This document shows positions 1 to 9,611 of a DNA stretch of 64,000 nt, one piece after another. Position numbers and translations under genes: made by a program. This DNA is from an uncultured Acetatifactor sp. (GTDB lineage: Bacteria > Bacillota > Clostridia > Lachnospirales > Lachnospiraceae). How positions within the stretch are numbered: position 1 is the stretch's first letter; each line of letters starts with the position of its first letter. The notes beneath the pieces were generated by a model, which did not search any database, was not told the DNA's origin, and saw nothing but the letters and a program-made list of their open reading frames with translations. The DNA lies in the NCBI GenBank assembly GCA_910587555.1, contig CAJULV010000018.1, forward strand, positions 7,511 to 71,510, read 5' to 3'.

Positions 1-212
1 CGCATTAATATTACAATTACCGTTTTCCACTAGAAGCGGCATTGCATGCGCAAGAGGTTATAGTCATACTAACAGGGCCAATCATTGCATCATTTTTTAT
101 GCATTCCCCGGTAATAAGTAAAATCATTGGTCTTCCCAACCGGCAGAAAAAGGGATATACTGTAGGAAACCAAAAACACCCACAGCACTTTTTCCGTGAA
201 AGGAGGCACTCC

Positions 213-2363
213 ATGGAAAAAAACAAACTTCTCGAACTTGTATCGGAAATGACCCTGGAAGAAAAAGCAATGCAGATGACACAGCTGGTACCCGACATGC
301 TCTACCATCTGGCCCCTGCCAACCTCACCGGTCCCACGAGACAATGGCATTTCACCGACCGGCAGCTGCAGTGCGCAGGCTCCGTCCTGGGCAAATCCGG
401 CGCGGCTTATCTGAAAAAGCTCCAGGCTGATTACCTGAAAGATGCCCGCCTTCCCATCCCCCTGCTCTTTATGGCGGATGTGATTCACGGCTATGAGACC
501 ATACTTCCCATTCCGCTGGCCCAGGGCTGCAGCTTTGACCCGGAACTGGTGGAGGAAAATGCTGCCGCCGTGGCCCGGGAGGCAGCAGCCGCCGGACTCC
601 ATGTTACATTCTCCCCCATGGCTGACCTGGTCCGGGATCCCCGCTGGGGCAGGGTCATGGAATCCTGCGGGGAGGATCCCTATCTAAACGGGCAGATGGC
701 GGCTGCCACCGTCCGGGGCTACCAGGGAAAAGATCCAGGAGAAAAAGGGAAAATCGCAGCCTGCGTGAAGCATTTTGCAGCCTATGGACAGCCGGAGGGC
801 GGACGCGACTACAATACCGTAGACATGTCCCGGGGCATGCTGCGGGATTTCTATCTCCCTGCCTACCGGGAAGCCGTTCAGGCAGGCGCTGCCATGGTGA
901 TGACCTCCTTCAATACGGTGGAACGGGTTCCCTCCACCTGCAGCCGTCTGCTGCTTGACCGGATTTTGCGCAGGGAATGGGATTTTCAGGGGGTGGTAAT
1001 CTCCGACTATTCCGCGGTGGAAGAACTGATGAACCATTCCGTGGCCGCCGATGCCCTGGAAGCCGGAGAAAAGAGCCTCCATGCGGGAATGGATATCGAG
1101 ATGATGTCCGGCGTATACGCGGCATCCCTTCAGAACCTGCTGGAGCAGGGCCGCATTACCCAGGAAGAAATCGACACTTGTGTCATACGTATTCTGGAGC
1201 TGAAGAACCGTCTGGGGCTTTTTGAAAATCCCTGCAAGGACGCGGACGAAGAGCAGGAACAGCGCCTCTGCGGATGCAAAGAGCATCTGGAACTGGCTCG
1301 GAAGCTGGCACTGGAGAGTATGGTGCTGCTGAAAAACGAAGATGTACTCCCTGTCTCCGCCCACGCCCCCCTGGGCCTGGCGGGTCCCTTCGCCGACACA
1401 GGAGGCCTCTTCGGCGAGTGGAGCTACATGGGCAACCGGGAGAAAACCAGAACACTGCGGGAAGCCCTGGAGGCAGTATACGGGACGCAGCTGGTAACGG
1501 CCATGACAGAGCCTTTCCGCCAGTCTCCGGATGTACCGGACTCCGTGGAAGAAGCTCTGGAGCGCTTCCGCCCCTGCGAACTGTGCATCGTTGCCGCAGG
1601 CGAACCCGAATGGCAGACCGGGGAAGCCACCAGCAAGACCAATCTGCGCCTTAGCCCCAACCAGGAAAAGCTCATTCACGCCCTCCGCAATGCCGGAAAG
1701 AAGGTTGTCCTCCTGCTCTTCTCCGGCAGGCCCCTGGACATTGCCCCTATCCTGGACGCCGCGGATGCCGTCCTTCAGGTATGGTTCCCAGGAAGCGCCG
1801 GCGCATATGCCGTCACCGATATCCTCACCGGGAAATACAACCCCTCGGGCCGCCTCAGCATGAGCTTTCCCAGAAATGTGGGACAGATTCCGGTCTACTA
1901 CGATTGTTATAATACCGGACGCCCCTCCCTGGATCCGGAGAACCGTTTCTGTTCCCGCTATCTGGACTGCCCCAACAGCCCGCTGTTTCCTTTCGGCTAC
2001 GGCCTGAGCTACACCACCTTCTCCTGCCGCGGCCTGAAAATCTCCGAAGATAACACCACGGCATCTGTGCTGGTGAAAAATACCGGCAGCCGCAGGGGCG
2101 AAACCGTGGTGCAGCTCTATGTCAGAGACGTGTCGGCCAGTGTGGTCCGCCCGCTGAAGGAGCTGAAAGGCTTCCGCAGAATCGCCCTGGATGCCGGAGA
2201 AGAGACGGAAGTAACTTTCCGGATTACGGCGGACATGCTGTCCTTTTACAATGAAGATGAGCAATGGGGCTGGGAACCCGGGGAATTTGACATCATGGTC
2301 GGGTTGGATTCGGAACAAATAGAAGGACAGCGGGTATATCTCTCCCCAGCGGATCTGCCATAA
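213..2363 (+). CDS. Glycoside hydrolase family 3 beta-glycosidase
   Basis: A 716-residue GH3 enzyme that removes terminal beta-linked sugars from oligosaccharides. The N-terminal barrel (about residues 1-310) carries the nucleophile region VVISDYS with Asp265. The alpha/beta sandwich and a C-terminal fibronectin-III-like domain follow. There is no signal peptide, so it probably acts in the cytoplasm on imported oligosaccharides. I chose the ATG at 213 because AAAGGAGG lies just upstream; the reading frame is open further 5' but without a good ribosome binding site. It converges on the YesN gene and sits beside a sugar importer and a GH127 enzyme, which suggests a shared plant-glycan role. Substrate (glucoside, xyloside or arabinoside) cannot be fixed from sequence. 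Confidence 0.93.
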   Translation: MEKNKLLELVSEMTLEEKAMQMTQLVPDMLYHLAPANLTGPTRQWHFTDRQLQCAGSVLGKSGAAYLKKLQADYLKDARLPIPLLFMADVIHGYETILPIPLAQGCSFDPELVEENAAAVAREAAAAGLHVTFSPMADLVRDPRWGRVMESCGEDPYLNGQMAAATVRGYQGKDPGEKGKIAACVKHFAAYGQPEGGRDYNTVDMSRGMLRDFYLPAYREAVQAGAAMVMTSFNTVERVPSTCSRLLLDRILRREWDFQGVVISDYSAVEELMNHSVAADALEAGEKSLHAGMDIEMMSGVYAASLQNLLEQGRITQEEIDTCVIRILELKNRLGLFENPCKDADEEQEQRLCGCKEHLELARKLALESMVLLKNEDVLPVSAHAPLGLAGPFADTGGLFGEWSYMGNREKTRTLREALEAVYGTQLVTAMTEPFRQSPDVPDSVEEALERFRPCELCIVAAGEPEWQTGEATSKTNLRLSPNQEKLIHALRNAGKKVVLLLFSGRPLDIAPILDAADAVLQVWFPGSAGAYAVTDILTGKYNPSGRLSMSFPRNVGQIPVYYDCYNTGRPSLDPENRFCSRYLDCPNSPLFPFGYGLSYTTFSCRGLKISEDNTTASVLVKNTGSRRGETVVQLYVRDVSASVVRPLKELKGFRRIALDAGEETEVTFRITADMLSFYNEDEQWGWEPGEFDIMVGLDSEQIEGQRVYLSPADLP

Positions 2364-2377
2364 GACAGCCCTCTCGC

Positions 2378-4015
2378 TCACACGCCCCTGTTCTGCACCC
2401 TGTACTCATTGGGTGACATCCCTACGCTTTTCCGGAAGGCCGAGGAGAAATACTGTGAAGTATGGAACCCTGCCTTCCGGGAAATCACCTGCACCGTATC
2501 GTCGGTCTGCTCCAACAGCTGCCTGGCCCTGGCAATCCGGCAGGCCGTGATGTATTCCGTCAGATTTTCCCCGGTAATCCGCTTGAACAGGCGGGACACA
2601 TGAGAATCATTGTAATTCACATAATTTGCAATGACCGTAAGGCTCAAATCCTCCTCCAGATGCCCCTGGACAAATTTCTGTATGGAGGCGACCATCTGCC
2701 TGGCCTTGTCGCTGCTGCACTCTCCCGCCACGGAAAACAATGTCTCCCCCAGACGCTTCAGATAGGCGAAGGCCTGCTCCCAGTCGGCAAAATCATTAAT
2801 ATAATACAGAGGATACAGCGCCATCTCCATGGAAAGCCGCGGTTCCAGCCCATAATGCTCAATATAATCCAGATAAATCACGGCAATGGAAAAATACAGC
2901 TTCACTGCCCCCGTATGGTGCCTGCTTTTCACGGAAGTACAGTACTGCCTGCAGTAAAGCAGTTCCGTGAGAAATACATCCCGGCTGCCCTGGTACAGCG
3001 CCTGCTTCATGACCGCAAGCCTCCTGGGCAGCGCGGCGGAGGCTGCTACGGCGGAAGACTCTCTGGAATACCCGTCCTCCTCCCGTTCCACCACCCTCGC
3101 CGCCGAGGAAGACAGGGACGAAAGCATACTTTCCCGATAATAGGAATCGTACAGATACTGATACACCCCCGGCAGCTGCTCCCAGGCCGCTTTCTCCCTG
3201 TACAGGCACAGGGAAACCGACTGACGCCCGGACTCCGTACAGACATCCAGGAACGCGTCCATGGTGTCCTTGAGACAGTCAAACCAGGAAAGCTGCTGCC
3301 CCATGGACTCTTCCTTCTCCTGGAAAATCCACAGCAGCATCCCCTTCTGGGTCTCCACAAAGGAAAAGCGGAACAGATTCCCCAACAGCCGCTCCATTTT
3401 GTCCAGCCAGAAGACAGATCCCGGACCTACGGGGGCAGGTTTCTTCACATGCATGAGCATCAGCCAGACCTCCTGCTCCGTTGAAAAATGAATCTCCAGA
3501 GAAGCCTCCCTGGCAAAGGCCGCCGGATTCCCGGACAGGTTTCCGTGGAGTACTTCCCGGAGAAGCTGCTGCTCCTGCAGGAGAACCAGCTGTCTCTCCT
3601 TCTGCTGGATGCCCGTGAGGCAAGCCTGCTCCCGGCGCTTTTGCAGAATAGCCTCACAGCAGGAATCAACCACGCTGCGTATCTTCGCATCCGACTCCGC
3701 CTTCAGCAGATATATGGTCCCCGGATACCGATTGGCCTCGTAGATGTAATCAAACACCTCATAGGCGGTAAGGAAAATAATCTGGCAGTCCGGCCATTGC
3801 CCGTGCAGCCGGTCCGCTATCATCAGCCCGTTTACCTTCGGCATGTTGATGTCCAGAAACGCCATGTCGATACGGGAGGATGCCACCAGCGTCAGTGCCT
3901 CCGGCCCGGAGCAGGTGCTGATCAGATTCAGTTCATATTCCTCCATCTGCGACAGCATATTGGTCAAATGGCTGATTACGTGGTATTCGTCGTCCACCAG
4001 CAATACTTTAATCAT
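2378..4015 (-). CDS. AraC-family response regulator, YesN type
   Basis: A 545-residue response regulator. Residues 1-125 form a receiver domain with the acidic pair DDE near residue 9 and the phosphoacceptor Asp55 in FLDINMP. The middle has no recognised domain, as is usual for YesN proteins. The last 100 residues form an AraC-type double helix-turn-helix ending in SVGMSPNEYR. A strong site AAGGGAGGG precedes the ATG. It lies just downstream of the YesM-type kinase on the same strand, so the two form a cognate pair. It probably activates the divergent sugar-importer operon beginning near 6105. Confidence 0.94.
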   Translation of the reverse strand: MIKVLLVDDEYHVISHLTNMLSQMEEYELNLISTCSGPEALTLVASSRIDMAFLDINMPKVNGLMIADRLHGQWPDCQIIFLTAYEVFDYIYEANRYPGTIYLLKAESDAKIRSVVDSCCEAILQKRREQACLTGIQQKERQLVLLQEQQLLREVLHGNLSGNPAAFAREASLEIHFSTEQEVWLMLMHVKKPAPVGPGSVFWLDKMERLLGNLFRFSFVETQKGMLLWIFQEKEESMGQQLSWFDCLKDTMDAFLDVCTESGRQSVSLCLYREKAAWEQLPGVYQYLYDSYYRESMLSSLSSSAARVVEREEDGYSRESSAVAASAALPRRLAVMKQALYQGSRDVFLTELLYCRQYCTSVKSRHHTGAVKLYFSIAVIYLDYIEHYGLEPRLSMEMALYPLYYINDFADWEQAFAYLKRLGETLFSVAGECSSDKARQMVASIQKFVQGHLEEDLSLTVIANYVNYNDSHVSRLFKRITGENLTEYITACRIARARQLLEQTDDTVQVISRKAGFHTSQYFSSAFRKSVGMSPNEYRVQNRGV

Positions 4016-4057
4016 GGAATTCCCTCCCTTTTCCGCAGTTGATAGAATGCAATAAAA

Positions 4058-5908
4058 CTACTCTAACAACGGCAGGCAAATCCTGATACACAATCCTCCC
4101 AGGACACTCCGGCCGGCTTTCAGACACCCCGCATCCGGTCCCTCCTCCGACCCGGATGACCCTCCCGGCATCCTGCTGCCTTCCTCCGGCTCCGTACCTG
4201 CCCCGCCGGTTCCCGTCCGGTCTGCCTCCGGCCGAAGTCTTTCTTTCCCCGTTCCTTCCGCCCGACCCTCACAATCTTCCTCAACCCCTTTTCTCTCCCC
4301 TGCCCCAAAATAAATGCTAAGCCGCCTCTGAATATTCAATATTCCGGACATCTCCTGCTGAAGAACCCCGCAGGCCGTATCCCGGAGCTTTTTCTGCATC
4401 TCCCGCAGCTGCTCCTCCGAAAGCTCCTCCCCGTTATCCTCAATGGCGATTACCAGACAACGCGCCTCCCGGGAAACCGTCACCCGCAGCACCCCGTCGT
4501 CCACCTTATCCCGCAGCCCATAATTGAAGGCATTCTCCAGAATGGGCTGGATAATCAGCTTCGGTACCAGGATATCACCGTATTGCTCCGGCAGGGAATC
4601 CGTCTCAATCCGAATCCTGTCTCCGAACCGCAGCCCCTGAATCTCGCAGTAGAGCATAGCATGGTGATACTCCCGGCTCAGCGGCATATAATCCTGGCTG
4701 TTCCGGGTGATATACTGAAAATACAATCCCAGGGTATCCGCCATCTGCCCTGCCTCCTCATACAGCTCGTCATGAATCATCCGCCGCAGCAGAAAGAAGG
4801 CATTATAGAGAAAATGGGGATTGATCTGCGCCTGAAGCTGCTTCAGCTCCGCCCTGCTCAGCAAAAGCTGCTGCTGATAATTCTTCTCGATCAGGGTGCC
4901 CAGTTCCTCCGCCATATGGTTGAATTCCTGATACACATACATAAAATCAGAACCCTGCCTGCCGGTGATGCGCACGGCATAATCCTGACAGCCGATCCGC
5001 TGAAAAGCATTCACCAACATCCGGATCGGCCTGTGGATGATGGCATAGCTGCCCAGCAGAAACAGGCTGCAGGCAATCAGCACAATCAGGCCAAAATAAA
5101 GATACAGATACTGATAAGCTCCGGCATCCCGAAACAGCTCCTCCTCCGGAAAGAAAAAGTACAGCCGTCCTTCCCCCAGTGTAAAGGGCGCGGAAAATCC
5201 CTGGTAGCGCTTGTCTCCTATGGAAAACCGGACATCCCCTTCTGTCAGCGCCTCCCCCTCCTCCAGATTGGTCAGCTGCCAGGAATGGCCAAATGCATCC
5301 AGCAGATAATAATCATTATACTCCGGAAAAACATTCTCCAACCCCTCTTCCAGAGCCACCTGGGACAAATCCACCCGAATCAGAAAATCAGCCCCGAAGG
5401 ACGACTTGACAATTTCCGTAAGGTTTCCGTTGTGAACCGCCAGATAATCGGCAGAATTATGGGTACCCGCCAGGTCTTGGTATTCCTCCATGGTAAATTC
5501 AAAAAAGCTGGGCCTGCTGTTCTCCTTGCTGTTATAAGCCTGAAGCAGATTGGGATAATAAATCACAAAATTTTCAATATAAGGGCTGGCATTCCGGATA
5601 CTGGTCTGCTGCTCCTGCAGCTGCAGCACATTCTTTGCCGTCTCATAAGGTGTCAGGACATAGGCCGGATTGGCCAGGCGCTTCAGATTCCCCTGCCCAG
5701 CCACCTCAGCCGCCGTATGGTACAGCTGCTCCAGGATATCCTCCAGATTCTCCGCCGTCATGTCCACCTTCTCCTGAATCATGGAAAAGGTGCGGTTGGC
5801 GGCCGCCGTGGTATTCTGCCGGATCAGAAACAGCCCCAGGAGAAAGATCGGAAGGCTCACGGCCAGAAAAAGCAGTATCAGTTTTTTAAAAGTAATATTT
5901 TTACGCAT
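4058..5908 (-). CDS. Sensor histidine kinase, YesM type
   Basis: A 616-residue membrane kinase. There is one N-terminal membrane segment (about residues 8-28), a large extracytoplasmic sensor region, a second segment near 270-295, a HAMP-like linker, then the His_kinase motif INPHFLYNAF and a HATPase domain (N box NAFNYGL, DNG motif). I start at the second ATG because GGGGAGGG overlaps the upstream ATG but sits about 9 bases from this one. Oddity: about 65 hydrophilic residues rich in Gly, Glu and Arg (roughly 4105-4305) are inserted between the GILNIQRRLSIYFG helix and the terminal strand GGLCIRICLPL, inside the ATPase fold. Usual YesM proteins have a short loop there. It pairs with the regulator downstream. 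Confidence 0.93.
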   Translation of the reverse strand: MRKNITFKKLILLFLAVSLPIFLLGLFLIRQNTTAAANRTFSMIQEKVDMTAENLEDILEQLYHTAAEVAGQGNLKRLANPAYVLTPYETAKNVLQLQEQQTSIRNASPYIENFVIYYPNLLQAYNSKENSRPSFFEFTMEEYQDLAGTHNSADYLAVHNGNLTEIVKSSFGADFLIRVDLSQVALEEGLENVFPEYNDYYLLDAFGHSWQLTNLEEGEALTEGDVRFSIGDKRYQGFSAPFTLGEGRLYFFFPEEELFRDAGAYQYLYLYFGLIVLIACSLFLLGSYAIIHRPIRMLVNAFQRIGCQDYAVRITGRQGSDFMYVYQEFNHMAEELGTLIEKNYQQQLLLSRAELKQLQAQINPHFLYNAFFLLRRMIHDELYEEAGQMADTLGLYFQYITRNSQDYMPLSREYHHAMLYCEIQGLRFGDRIRIETDSLPEQYGDILVPKLIIQPILENAFNYGLRDKVDDGVLRVTVSREARCLVIAIEDNGEELSEEQLREMQKKLRDTACGVLQQEMSGILNIQRRLSIYFGAGERKGVEEDCEGRAEGTGKERLRPEADRTGTGGAGTEPEEGSRMPGGSSGSEEGPDAGCLKAGRSVLGGLCIRICLPLLE

Positions 5909-6020
5909 TATCCACATCCCTCCCCTTTTTTATTATAGTACAAAATCTTGCGCCCATAAAGATATTTTGCGCGGAGCGGACACAATAGTCATGAGATTAT
6001 ACAAAACGCAAGAAAAACGA

Positions 6021-6049
6021 TGGAACATGTCCCGCCGATTCCCTATAAT
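6021..6049 (+). promoter_or_regulatory. Possible promoter of the sugar-importer operon
   Basis: A perfect TATAAT at 6044-6049 lies 56 bases before the lipoprotein start, with only a weak -35 (TGGAAC, 17-base spacing). A poor -35 fits a promoter that needs an activator, which the adjacent YesN regulator could be. The activator link is inference. Confidence 0.4.
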
Positions 6050-6104
6050 GAAGCCATACAAAGGAAGCGTGACAATTTACAACAGACAGAAGGGAGAACT
6101 CTAC

Positions 6105-7769
6105 ATGAAGAAGAAAAAAGTATTGTCCCTGTTAATGACAGCAATCCTGACCATGTCACTGGCTGCCTGCGGCGGCAAGGAACCCGATGCCGGCAGTTCC
6201 GGACAATCCGCTGCAGGCAATCCGGACTCTTCCCAGGCGGAAGGCAGCCAGGAATCCCCGGGCGGTCCCCTGACCCCCTATGATGAGACCGTCACCCTGG
6301 AAGTGGCCCTGATGATCAATTCCGATTTAAATTACCAGGAAGGCGATGACATCACAAACAATCCCTGGATTCGGGGCTATAAAGAAAAATTGAATATCGA
6401 GGTGGTTCCCGCCTTCACCGCAGAGTGGGACGACTATTTTACAAATATCAACCTGGCCATTGTGGACAAAAACCTGCCGGATGTATGCATGGTCCAGACC
6501 ACCCAGCTGCAGCAGCTCATCGAGGCCGACATGCTCTACGATCTGTCCGAGTTGTACGAAACCTACGCCAGCGACACGATCAAAAGCTACATGGCCATGG
6601 AGCCTGAAAGCTTTGACTCCGGCAAATCAGACGGAAAACTGTATGGAATTGCACAGTTGGGCGTAGGTCCCATTGCCCAGATCAACCCGGTGTGGATACG
6701 GAAAGACTGGAAGGACGCCCTGGGTCTGGAAGATCCTAAAACAATGGAAGATCTCATCGCCATTGAAAAGGCATTTCAGCAGGAATACGGCAGCACCGGC
6801 ATTGCCGCGGATCAGACTCTCACCACCCTGAAAATCCTGGCTCCTGCCTGGGGCGCCTATCCCGATATCTGGATTCAGGAACCCGGGGGACAGATCGGCT
6901 ACGGCTCCATCCAGCCGGAAATGAAGACAGCCCTGGGAGAATGGGCAAAATGGTACCAGGAGGGACTCATCAATAACCAATTTGCAACGGCAAACACCGA
7001 AAAGCTCAACGAGGATGCAGTCAACGGCAAACTGGGCATCTTTCCCTTCAAGAACTGGCTGGGCTGGACCGCCGGCACGGACATGATTTCCAATCTGGGC
7101 CGGGAAGCCTATCTGGAAGCCTACGCCGTCCCTCAGGCAACCTCTGAAAAGGTTCTCTATCCGCTGAACTGCGACAATTACACCTACACCGTGGTAAGCA
7201 AAAACTGCAAGAATCCGGAAGCGGCCTTAAAGTGCATCAATTTCTTCGCCTACATGGAAAACGAAGCCGCAGAAGACGGGATCAGCCAGGATGAAATCCT
7301 CTCCTACTTTAATGTGGAGCATGCCGCCCAGATCATGCGGGTACAGGATCCCGATCTGGACCGCTCCACCTTCCAGGCCACCGCAGCGGCCATTGCCGCC
7401 AATGACGAAAGTATGCTGGAAACCAGAAAGCAGCAGCAGGCCTATGCCGATATCGTGAATTTTACCAATGACGGAAGCCCCACCGCCGTAGGCGGCTATA
7501 TGCTCTGGGGACCTGAAAAAAGCGCCTACAGCGTGGCGGACCCCATCATCACGGCAGGGGATGTCATCAAAAACAAGGTCTGGGCAGTGACTCCGGATGT
7601 GATCAACAAAGCCGGCTCCACCCTGGACGATATCCTCACCGAGGGCTTTACCAAGATCATCATGGGCGAGGAGTCCCTGGACTACTTTGATACTCTCGTG
7701 GAAGACTGGAGAACGGCGGGCGGCGACGAAGCCACCCAGGCAGTAAATGACATGTACGGCAATCAGTAA
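6105..7769 (+). CDS. Extracellular sugar-binding lipoprotein (LplA type)
   Basis: A 554-residue solute-binding lipoprotein of an oligosaccharide ABC importer. The N-terminus has a lysine-rich start, a hydrophobic core and a lipobox LAAC with the acylated Cys22, followed by a Ser/Gly/Gln-rich linker. The rest resembles large family-1 binding proteins (about 500 residues) that partner LplB/LplC permeases, including the ending in DWRTAGGDEATQAVNDMY. The ATG at 6105 follows AAGGGAGAA; the reading frame is open upstream but lacks a start with a ribosome site. It is first in an operon with two permeases and GH127. No ATPase gene is linked; such importers commonly share a distant MsmK-type ATPase. 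Confidence 0.94.
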   Translation: MKKKKVLSLLMTAILTMSLAACGGKEPDAGSSGQSAAGNPDSSQAEGSQESPGGPLTPYDETVTLEVALMINSDLNYQEGDDITNNPWIRGYKEKLNIEVVPAFTAEWDDYFTNINLAIVDKNLPDVCMVQTTQLQQLIEADMLYDLSELYETYASDTIKSYMAMEPESFDSGKSDGKLYGIAQLGVGPIAQINPVWIRKDWKDALGLEDPKTMEDLIAIEKAFQQEYGSTGIAADQTLTTLKILAPAWGAYPDIWIQEPGGQIGYGSIQPEMKTALGEWAKWYQEGLINNQFATANTEKLNEDAVNGKLGIFPFKNWLGWTAGTDMISNLGREAYLEAYAVPQATSEKVLYPLNCDNYTYTVVSKNCKNPEAALKCINFFAYMENEAAEDGISQDEILSYFNVEHAAQIMRVQDPDLDRSTFQATAAAIAANDESMLETRKQQQAYADIVNFTNDGSPTAVGGYMLWGPEKSAYSVADPIITAGDVIKNKVWAVTPDVINKAGSTLDDILTEGFTKIIMGEESLDYFDTLVEDWRTAGGDEATQAVNDMYGNQ

Positions 7770-7779
7770 GGAGCAGCCT

Positions 7780-8670
7780 ATGAAAAAACGATTCAAAAGA
7801 GAATGGCAGATGCACCTGATGCTTCTGCCGGGAGTCCTCCTGGTACTTGTCTTCTCTTACATCCCTTTATACGGGCTGGTAATCGCGTTTCAGGACTACA
7901 ATCCGGGGAGAGGTTTTTCCTCTCCCTGGGTTGGGCTTTCCCATTTCCGGTATTTGTTCTCCCAGCCCAATTTCGTGCGGACCATCTGGAACAGCCTGTA
8001 TATCGCCATTTTTAAAATCCTGGGCGGACTCCTGGCCTCTGTCACCTTTGCCCTGCTGCTGAACGAAATCGGGAACCGATTCCTGAAACGGCTCTTCCAG
8101 ACCTTAATCTACATTCCCAATTTCCTCTCCTGGGTCATTCTGGCAGGCGTCATGACCGACCTTCTCGCCGGGGACGGCCTGGTAAACAGACTGTTGGAAT
8201 CCCTGGGCCTGGGCGCGGTAAATTTCCTGGGAAGCCCTGCCGTCTTTCCCTGGACCATGATCCTCTCCGATATCTGGAAGGGCTTCGGGTTTGGCACAGT
8301 GGTCTATCTGGCAGCGCTGACCGGCATTGACCCGGAGCTGTACGAAGCGGCCAGAATAGACGGCGCCGGAAGAATGAGTCAGACCCGTTATGTGACCCTG
8401 CCCATGCTTGCACCCACGGTAATCCTGATGCTGGTCCTGTCCCTGGGAAATGTGATGAACGCGGGCTTTGACCAGATTTTCAATCTTTATTCCCCTGTAG
8501 TGTACCGCACGGGAGACATTATCGACACTTATGTATACAGGCTGGGCATCGCCCAGGCCCAATATTCCGTAGGAACCGCCGTAGGGCTGTTTAAGTCCGT
8601 CATCTCATTGATCATGGTGACGATCTCCTATCTGCTGGCGGACAAAGCAGCCAACTACCGCATCTTTTAG
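7780..8670 (+). CDS. Sugar ABC transporter permease, LplB type
   Basis: A 296-residue inner-membrane permease with six predicted hydrophobic segments. The EAA coupling loop is visible as YEAARIDGAGRMSQTRYVTLP near residues 187-207. The start follows TAAGGAG that overlaps the end of the lipoprotein gene, so translation is probably coupled. It forms the first half of the transmembrane heterodimer with the next gene. Confidence 0.94.
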   Translation: MKKRFKREWQMHLMLLPGVLLVLVFSYIPLYGLVIAFQDYNPGRGFSSPWVGLSHFRYLFSQPNFVRTIWNSLYIAIFKILGGLLASVTFALLLNEIGNRFLKRLFQTLIYIPNFLSWVILAGVMTDLLAGDGLVNRLLESLGLGAVNFLGSPAVFPWTMILSDIWKGFGFGTVVYLAALTGIDPELYEAARIDGAGRMSQTRYVTLPMLAPTVILMLVLSLGNVMNAGFDQIFNLYSPVVYRTGDIIDTYVYRLGIAQAQYSVGTAVGLFKSVISLIMVTISYLLADKAANYRIF

Positions 8671-8686
8671 AAAGGGGAGGATTTTT

Positions 8687-9589
8687 ATGAATACAAGGCT
8701 TCCGAAGACGGTCAGTCCTTCCAGAAAGGCATTTCTGATTTTAAATTATCTCCTGATGGCAGTGGTATGCTTAAGCTGCGTCCTCCCCTTCGTGCATCTG
8801 CTGGCGCTGTCTCTCAGCAGCCGAAGCGCGGCAGCAGCCGGGAAAGTAACCTTCCTGCCGGTGGAATTCACACTTTCCTCCTATGAATATGCCCTTGTAA
8901 AAGGAGATTTCCTCCGTTCCCTGGGCAATTCCCTGGTAAGGACCTTCCTGGGGACCATGCTGAACCTGGTTCTGATCGTACTCACGGCCTACCCCCTTTC
9001 CAAGAACAGGAATCAGCTGCTGGGCAGGAATCTCTACATGTCCTTCTTCGTATTTACCATGCTCTTCAACGGCGGGATGATTCCCACCTACCTGGTGGTG
9101 TCCAGGGCCGGGCTGAAAAATACCATCTGGTCCCTGATTCTGCCCGGGGCGCTGCCGGTGTACAATATGATTATCCTGATGAACTTTATTCGTGGCCTTC
9201 CGGAAGAGCTGCAGGAGGCTGCCCGGATGGACGGTGCCACGGAGTTTCAGCTGCTCTACAAGATAATGCTGCCCCTGCTGAAACCCTCTCTGGCAACCGT
9301 GGGCCTGTTCTGCATCGTAAGCCACTGGAATGACTGGTTCAGCGGCATCATCTACATGAGCAGCCGGGACAAATATCCCCTTGCCACTTATCTGCAGACC
9401 CTTCTGCGCAGCTTTGAATCCCTGATGCGCCAGGCGGGAAGCAACTACAGCCAGCTGCTGTCCCAGATTAATGTCCGGACCGGCCGGGCGGCACAGCTGT
9501 TCCTGGCAGCGCTTCCTGTGATGCTGATCTACCCCTTCCTGCAGAAATATTTCACATCGGGGCTGACACTGGGAAGCGTAAAAGGTTAA
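8687..9589 (+). CDS. Sugar ABC transporter permease, LplC/YtcP type
   Basis: A 300-residue permease with about six membrane segments and the EAA loop LQEAARMDGATEFQLLYKIMLP. It belongs to the carbohydrate CUT1-like permease family typical of LplC/YtcP. A strong AAAGGGGAGG site precedes the ATG, 16 bases after the previous stop. It partners the upstream permease. Confidence 0.94.
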   Translation: MNTRLPKTVSPSRKAFLILNYLLMAVVCLSCVLPFVHLLALSLSSRSAAAAGKVTFLPVEFTLSSYEYALVKGDFLRSLGNSLVRTFLGTMLNLVLIVLTAYPLSKNRNQLLGRNLYMSFFVFTMLFNGGMIPTYLVVSRAGLKNTIWSLILPGALPVYNMIILMNFIRGLPEELQEAARMDGATEFQLLYKIMLPLLKPSLATVGLFCIVSHWNDWFSGIIYMSSRDKYPLATYLQTLLRSFESLMRQAGSNYSQLLSQINVRTGRAAQLFLAALPVMLIYPFLQKYFTSGLTLGSVKG

Positions 9590-9611
9590 ACAACAGGAAA
9601 GCAGGTCAATT

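Noticed and set aside
2..121. Open plus-strand frame of 39 codons at the left edge
   Set aside because: It could be the end of an upstream gene, but the sequence shows no recognisable motif and is too short to judge.
684..2381. Long minus-strand open frame opposite the first GH3 gene
   Set aside because: It mirrors the codon structure of the GH3 gene, has no ribosome site and resembles no protein. The same applies to long opposite-strand frames at 4583-5938, 10230-11450, 23357-25078, 34183-35553 and 41533-42960.
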